A stretch of 17,023 nucleotides of DNA from contig CAZUAY010000051.1 of assembly GCA_964618405.1 (NCBI GenBank), positions 1 through 17,023 of the forward strand. The letters are read 5' to 3'. The notes beneath the pieces are model-generated. The model made no database searches, was not told the origin of the DNA, and worked only from the letters and a program-made list of their open reading frames with translations. This document shows positions 13,491 to 17,023 of the stretch, one piece after another; position 1 is the first letter of the stretch, and the number at the start of each line of letters is the position of its first letter. This DNA is from JBBQIY01 sp964618405. Lineage in GTDB: Bacteria; Verrucomicrobiota; Kiritimatiellia; RFP12; UBA3636. The position numbers were made by a program, and so were the translations under genes.

Positions 13491-15278
13491 TTAACTGCGG
13501 GTGATGGCATCGAACTTGCACTTGTCGTAACAAACGCCGCACTTGATGCACTTGGCCTGGTCGATGACATGCAGTTTCTTCACCGCACCGGTGATGGCGG
13601 TAACGGGGCAGTTGCGGGCGCAGACGGTGCACCCCACGCATTTATCCTCAAGGATAAAATACTGTAGCAATTTCTTGCATTTGCCTGAGCGGCATTTTTT
13701 CTCGTTGATATGCTCGAGATACTCATCTAAGAAGTAATTGAGGCTCGACTGCACCGGGTTGGAGGCAGTCTGACCGAGTCCGCAGAGGGATGCGCGTGCC
13801 ATCGCCTCGCTGATCGTCTTCATGTTCTCGAGATCTTTGAGCTGGCCGCGGCCATCGCAGATTCTGCCGAGGTAGTTGAGGAGCTTGTGACCGCCGATGC
13901 GGCAGGGTGCGCACTTGCCGCAGGACTCTTCGACGGTGAAGTCGAGATAGAACTTGGCAATGTCGACAATACAATCCGTATCGTCCATGACGATCAAGCC
14001 GCCCGATCCCATGATAGAACCGATTTTTGAGAGACTGGCGTAATCGATCGGCAGGTCGAGGAACTGGGGTGGAATAATGCCGCCGGAGGGACCGCCAGTC
14101 TGCGCCGCTTTAAATTTGCGACCGTCACGGATGCCGCCGCCGATTTCAAAAATAATTTCGCGCAACGTGGTTCCCATTGGCACTTCGATCAGGCCGGAGT
14201 TGTTGACCTTACCCGTGAGGGCGAACACCTTGGTGCCCTTGCTGTCCGCGGTGCCGATCTTGTTAAACCAGTCCGCACCCTTTTGGAGGATGACGGGGAT
14301 GTTCGCCAGTGTTTCAACATTGTTGATGACGGTCGGGCAATCCCAGAGACCCTTGACGGCGGGGAACGGCGGGCGCGGGCGCGGCATGCCACGGTTGCCC
14401 TCGATCGAAGCCAGAAGAGCCGTTTCTTCACCGCAGACGAATGCGCCCGCACCGAAACGCATTTCGATCTCAAAGTTAAAACCGCTTCCCAGAATATCGG
14501 TTCCCAGAAGTCCGTATTCGTGAGCGGCGGCAATCGCCGTCTCGAGGCGTGTTATGGCGAGAGGATATTCAGCACGGATGTAGATGTAGCCCTTTGAAGC
14601 GCCGATTGCATAGCCGCCGATGGCCATGGCTTCGAGAATCGAATGCGGGTCGCCTTCCAGCGTGGAGCGGTCCATGTAAGCGCCAGGATCGCCTTCATCG
14701 GCGTTGCAGACCATGTATTTCTGTCCTTTGGGCTGTGCGGCGGCGAACGACCATTTGCGTCCCGTCGGGAAGCCTGCACCACCCCGACCACGGAGGCCAG
14801 ACTTGCTGATCTCCTCAATGACCGCTTCTGGCGTCATTTCGAAGAGAGCCTTCTCCAGTGCTTGGTAGCCATCGCGAGCGATATAATCGTCAATCTTGTC
14901 GGGATCAATCACGCCGCAGTTGCGGAGCACGATGCGGAATTGTTTCTGATAGAAGTCAATTCCTTCGACATCGACAAGCGACTTGCCTTGATTGTGATTA
15001 TAGAGCAGACGGTCGACGACACGTCCCTTGATAATGTGCTCTTGAACGATCTCTTTGGCGTCGCCCGGCGTCACACAGACATAGAATGTGTTTTCAGGGA
15101 GAATCTTAACGATTGGACCCTTTTCGCAGAAGCCGAGACAGCCCGTTCGGACAATCTGGGTGTCGTCTTTGAGGCCTGCCGCCGCAATTTCTTTTTTGAG
15201 GTTTTGGGTCAGTTCTATTCCGTGACTGGAGTCACAGGCAGTTCCGCCGCATACGAGTATATAGTGCTTAAAGGCCAT
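13491..15278 (-). CDS. hydB: NuoF-like hydrogenase subunit HydB (NADH/FMN)
   Basis: HydB is the flavin subunit that oxidises or reduces NAD(H) and passes electrons toward HydA; in bifurcating enzymes it is the branching point with ferredoxin. The 595 residues hold an N-terminal thioredoxin-like [2Fe-2S] domain (C10, C15, C47, C51) and the NuoF FMN/NADH domain (GRGGAGFPTGRKW 164-176, NADEGDPGAYMDR 192-204). The N3-type cluster motif SCGKCAPCR has C453, C456 and C459, with C499 as fourth ligand. A C-terminal domain carries two [4Fe-4S] clusters (C547, C550, C553, C557 and C577, C580, C583, C587). H523, C529 and C534 have the spacing I recall for the zinc site of Thermotoga HydB. AAGGGA (plus 15285-15290) precedes the ATG. 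It lies 14 bases after the ferredoxin gene. Confidence 0.95.
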   Translation of the reverse strand: MAFKHYILVCGGTACDSSHGIELTQNLKKEIAAAGLKDDTQIVRTGCLGFCEKGPIVKILPENTFYVCVTPGDAKEIVQEHIIKGRVVDRLLYNHNQGKSLVDVEGIDFYQKQFRIVLRNCGVIDPDKIDDYIARDGYQALEKALFEMTPEAVIEEISKSGLRGRGGAGFPTGRKWSFAAAQPKGQKYMVCNADEGDPGAYMDRSTLEGDPHSILEAMAIGGYAIGASKGYIYIRAEYPLAITRLETAIAAAHEYGLLGTDILGSGFNFEIEMRFGAGAFVCGEETALLASIEGNRGMPRPRPPFPAVKGLWDCPTVINNVETLANIPVILQKGADWFNKIGTADSKGTKVFALTGKVNNSGLIEVPMGTTLREIIFEIGGGIRDGRKFKAAQTGGPSGGIIPPQFLDLPIDYASLSKIGSIMGSGGLIVMDDTDCIVDIAKFYLDFTVEESCGKCAPCRIGGHKLLNYLGRICDGRGQLKDLENMKTISEAMARASLCGLGQTASNPVQSSLNYFLDEYLEHINEKKCRSGKCKKLLQYFILEDKCVGCTVCARNCPVTAITGAVKKLHVIDQAKCIKCGVCYDKCKFDAITRS

Positions 15279-15292
15279 TGTATTTCCCTTGA

Positions 15293-15682
15293 TTATTGAA
15301 CGATATCGATTGCCGGCTTGTCGCAGATATGGTTGTCGAGAAGATGTCCCCCGACCACATGTTTTTCGATTATTTCCTTTGCGACTTCGCTCGTGACGTT
15401 GCCATAAATGACGGTCGGCATGCCGGGTGCCACGACCTCTACCGTCGGCTCCGAGTGACAGAGGCCCATACAGCCTGTCTGGCGTACCATGACGTTGGAA
15501 AGGTTCTTCTCAGCGATCATATCAATGATCGTGCCGAATGTATCTTTGGCTCCGGCTGCGATCCCGCAGGTGCCCATGCCAACGACCATTTGGATGTTCT
15601 TGTTGTCCGAATCGCGAAGCGCAATGGTCTGTTTCTTTTCGTCGCGTAGCTTGCGAAGAGATTCTAATGTAAGCTTGCTCAT
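15293..15682 (-). CDS. Thioredoxin-like (2Fe-2S) ferredoxin domain protein, HydD-like
   Basis: This 129-residue protein belongs to the thioredoxin-like [2Fe-2S] ferredoxin family often encoded between hydC and hydB in clostridial-type hydrogenase operons. Key sites are VGMGTCGIAAGA (C39) and TGCMGLC (C71, C75), followed by PTVIYGNVTSEVAKEIIEKHV. The first ligand pair of a canonical domain (CxxxxC) is reduced to one cysteine, as I recall for this subfamily, so cluster binding may be altered or depend on a partner; C120 is extra. It may deliver electrons to, or act as an accessory of, the hydrogenase complex. A strong SD, AAGGAG (plus 15688-15693), lies 5 bases before the ATG. It is 14 bases upstream of hydB and 56 bases downstream of the GHKL gene. 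Confidence 0.85.
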   Translation of the reverse strand: MSKLTLESLRKLRDEKKQTIALRDSDNKNIQMVVGMGTCGIAAGAKDTFGTIIDMIAEKNLSNVMVRQTGCMGLCHSEPTVEVVAPGMPTVIYGNVTSEVAKEIIEKHVVGGHLLDNHICDKPAIDIVQ

Positions 15683-15704
15683 GTTAACTCCTTAAGTACG
15701 TTTC

Positions 15705-15718
15705 CGGCACTTGTGCCG
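15705..15718 (-). other. Small intraoperonic hairpin
   Basis: CGGCACTTGTGCCG is a 14-base palindrome in the 56-base gap between the GHKL gene and the ferredoxin gene, 12 bases before the AAGGAG ribosome site. It could be an mRNA processing or stability element. It has no T-run, so it is not a terminator. Confidence 0.35.
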
Positions 15719-15738
15719 TGCGCCGTCGCGCAATGAAT

Positions 15739-16275
15739 TCACAAATCAGATTCTTGATCTCGCAGAAAACTTCTTGCCAATACGAGATTAGATGCGTCGT
15801 GGAGGTTGCCAAGCGCCTCCTGCAGTTCGCTTCTGCATATCGTATAGGATTTATCGGCACGTTCACGACTGAAACACAGTTCGAAACTGCCGTCGTAGTT
15901 CATTAGCGTCAATAGAGTTCCTGGAAGGTCGCCCAAAGGCGGTGTATCGAAGTGTTTGGCATCAAAACTGTACGAAAGACATGTTCCGCAACCTTGCTTT
16001 GATTCGAGCGAAAGGCTTCCACCTGCTGCTTCGACCATTTGACGGAGGAGGGGGAGACCGAGGCCGACGCGACGTTTGTCGTGCTTACCCGCTTCGGAAT
16101 AAAACGGATCCCAAACACGCTTGAGCATGTCGTCGTCCATTCCTTTTCCGTTGTCTTTGATGACCACCTTCACTGTCACTCCATTCTCTGCTAAGGACGC
16201 CTCGATACGCGAAGCACCCGCCTCAATAGCGTTTTGCACGGTGTCCGCGAAACAGTCGCAGATTGTAGCATGCAT
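15739..16275 (-). CDS. GHKL (HATPase_c) ATP-binding protein of the hydrogenase operon
   Basis: The frame is open up to 16410, but ATG 16275 (MHATICDCFADTVQ) is chosen because AAAGGA (plus 16284-16289) lies 8 bases upstream and the longer reading would run into hydC. The 178-residue product is a single histidine-kinase-type ATPase domain: N-box DTVQNAIEAGAS with N15, DNGKGM (41-46) and GLGLPL (71-76), then GGSLSLES. It has no HisKA dimerisation domain, phospho-accepting His, sensor domain or membrane helix, so it is closer in form to SpoIIAB/anti-sigma-like ATPases. Residues 110-178 form an extra C-terminal part with two Cys, function unknown. Such a gene is common after hydC in hydrogenase operons of Clostridia-type organisms, where I recall it without an established role. 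It is probably a regulator or assembly factor. Confidence 0.82.
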   Translation of the reverse strand: MHATICDCFADTVQNAIEAGASRIEASLAENGVTVKVVIKDNGKGMDDDMLKRVWDPFYSEAGKHDKRRVGLGLPLLRQMVEAAGGSLSLESKQGCGTCLSYSFDAKHFDTPPLGDLPGTLLTLMNYDGSFELCFSRERADKSYTICRSELQEALGNLHDASNLVLARSFLRDQESDL

Positions 16276-16289
16276 AACGCCGTTCCTTT

Positions 16290-16814
16290 CTAGACCGCAA
16301 CCGCGTTGCGGTACTTGGCTATAATGCCCTTCAGTTGGGCCTTGAGTACTTTGCCATGGACTTCGCCGTTGACAACCAAGACCGGTGCCAGACCGCAACA
16401 GCCCAAGCAACGAACGGCTTCAACCGAAAATTCGCCGTCTGGCGTTGTGACGTTAATACCCACGCCAAGCTCTTTTTCGAGTTCGAGAATAATATCCTCT
16501 CCACCTCGCAGGTAACAAGCGGTTCCCATGCAAACTTGAATGACGTTTCGACCGCCCTTTTCAAGCTTGAAAAAGTTGTAGAAGGTCACAACACCATAAA
16601 TCTTTGCCAATGGGATATCGAGAAGCGAAGCAATCTCGAAGGCAATTTCGCGCGGAATATACCCATAGGTTTGCTGAATGCGGTGAAGCACCATGATCAG
16701 GTTGCCCGGTTTGCCTTTCCACTCCTGGATAAACTCCAGTAGGGCAGGCGTAATCTCGACTCTAGCTACTTTCTTTTTGTCTGTGTCGCTCAAGGTTTTC
16801 CCCTCGGTTTTCAT
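16290..16814 (-). CDS. hydC: NuoE-like hydrogenase subunit HydC ([2Fe-2S])
   Basis: HydC is the thioredoxin-fold [2Fe-2S] subunit paired with HydB, equivalent to NuoE of complex I. Helical N-terminal residues 20-85 include ITPALLEFIQEW, GYIPREIAFEIA and YGVVTFYNFF. The cluster ligands are C95 and C100 (VCMGTACYLRGG) and C136 and C140 (RCLGCCGLAP). From ATG 16814 it has 174 residues. That ATG has no SD and sits directly after a hairpin with seven T residues. An in-frame TTG at 16793 has GAGGGG (plus 16800-16805) 6 bases upstream and would give 167 residues, so the true start may be there. It is the first gene of the operon; the GHKL gene starts 14 bases after its stop. Confidence 0.93.
   Translation of the reverse strand: MKTEGKTLSDTDKKKVARVEITPALLEFIQEWKGKPGNLIMVLHRIQQTYGYIPREIAFEIASLLDIPLAKIYGVVTFYNFFKLEKGGRNVIQVCMGTACYLRGGEDIILELEKELGVGINVTTPDGEFSVEAVRCLGCCGLAPVLVVNGEVHGKVLKAQLKGIIAKYRNAVAV
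16800..16805 (-). promoter_or_regulatory. Ribosome binding site supporting TTG start of hydC
   Basis: On the minus strand GAGGGG lies 6 bases before TTG (16791-16793), in frame with hydC. The upstream ATG (16814) has none, while the downstream genes of the operon have purine-rich sites (AAAGGA, AAGGAG, AAGGGA). This favours TTG, without excluding ATG. Confidence 0.4.
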
Positions 16815-16815
16815 T

Positions 16816-16860
16816 AAAAAAACTTACACGTCTTTGTTCTTTTCCCTTTGAAGACGTAAG
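16816..16860 (-). terminator. Terminator-like or attenuator hairpin in the hydC leader
   Basis: On the minus strand CTTACGTCTT (16860-16851) can pair with AAGACGTGTAAG (16834-16823), with a 2-base bulge and 16-base loop. Seven T residues follow (16822-16816) and then ATG 16814. The stem is AT-rich and of modest strength. It could terminate an upstream transcript or attenuate the hydrogenase operon. Confidence 0.45.
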
Positions 16861-16868
16861 GGGACTAG

Positions 16869-16898
16869 AGTATGCACTTTTTTTATCTAATGCACAAG
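16869..16898 (-). promoter_or_regulatory. Possible promoter of the hydrogenase operon
   Basis: On the minus strand TTGTGC, 17 bases, CATACT lies upstream of the leader hairpin. The -10 matches consensus at 4 of 6 positions and the -35 at 3 of 6, so the call is weak. It would place the hairpin in the 5' leader of the transcript. Confidence 0.25.
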
Positions 16899-16943
16899 TA
16901 GAAAATAATTAGCGACTGTAATCGGTCAGGCACAGGAGAGAAG

Positions 16944-16992
16944 TAGCGAGTAGCGAGTAGCGAGTTGTGAGTTGCGAGTGGTGAGTTGCGAG
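16944..16992. repeat. Heptad TWGYGAG tandem repeat array
   Basis: Seven units in strict 7-base register: TAGCGAG three times, then TTGTGAG, TTGCGAG, TGGTGAG and TTGCGAG. They are followed by CTTTGTCG twice (12-base period) up to the window end. The region 16861-17023 upstream of hydC holds no recognisable gene. Confidence 0.85.
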
Positions 16993-17023
16993 CTGGGAAA
17001 ACTTTGTCGTTAGCTTTGTCGCT

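Noticed and set aside
14643..15299. 218-codon plus-strand frame opposite hydB
   Set aside because: It lies wholly antisense to the well-supported HydB coding region, has no recognisable domain and no SD; it reflects codon bias of hydB.
16276..16410. Longer N-terminus for the GHKL protein
   Set aside because: It would overlap the end of hydC, adds a sequence without ATPase-family features, and a good SD supports ATG 16275.
16944..16992. CRISPR array
   Set aside because: Units are 7 bases long with no spacers, so this is a simple tandem repeat.

Overview
The window looks like a chromosomal segment of an anaerobic, sugar-fermenting bacterium of the PVC superphylum, most likely Kiritimatiellota, Lentisphaerota or a relative. 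This placement is inferred from protein style: a DUF4838 protein, a secreted beta-helix protein with a choice-of-anchor-Q-like end, a propeller-type glycosidase-like protein of the kind common in Planctomycetes and Lentisphaerae, a Pkn-type kinase with an HGD catalytic loop, and a trimeric [FeFe] hydrogenase operon. No rRNA, tRNA, CRISPR array or transposase was seen.

Positions 1-5023 (+ strand) hold three glycan-related genes in a row: the 3' part of a DUF4838/CBM9-like protein cut by the window edge, a secreted right-handed beta-helix protein broken by a one-base frameshift in a G-run near 2679-2683, and a secreted five-bladed-propeller glycosidase-like protein. Positions 5024-5269 are noncoding and carry heptanucleotide-periodic repeats and an imperfect inverted repeat that supplies the stop codon of lgt.

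Positions 5270-10565 hold housekeeping and signalling genes: lgt (- strand), a divergent membrane Ser/Thr kinase with an N-terminal zinc ribbon (+), a DUF6941 protein whose start overlaps the kinase stop (ATGA), and an RsuA/RluB-type pseudouridine synthase (-). A possible 44-codon basic small ORF (+) sits antisense to or just upstream of the synthase start.

Positions 10566-16814 (- strand) are the energy module. A five-gene operon reads, in transcription order, NuoE-like hydC, a GHKL ATPase, a thioredoxin-like ferredoxin, NuoF-like hydB and [FeFe] hydrogenase hydA, and ends at a strong hairpin terminator (11663-11696). HydC, HydB and HydA together would form a soluble NADH- and ferredoxin-linked, probably electron-bifurcating, hydrogenase that disposes of fermentation electrons as H2 (or the reverse). 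Downstream, with its own promoter-like sequence, lies a soluble NqrF-like [2Fe-2S]/FAD/NAD reductase. The hydC leader has a terminator-like hairpin and two possible start codons. The last 80 bases of the window carry a TWGYGAG heptad array.
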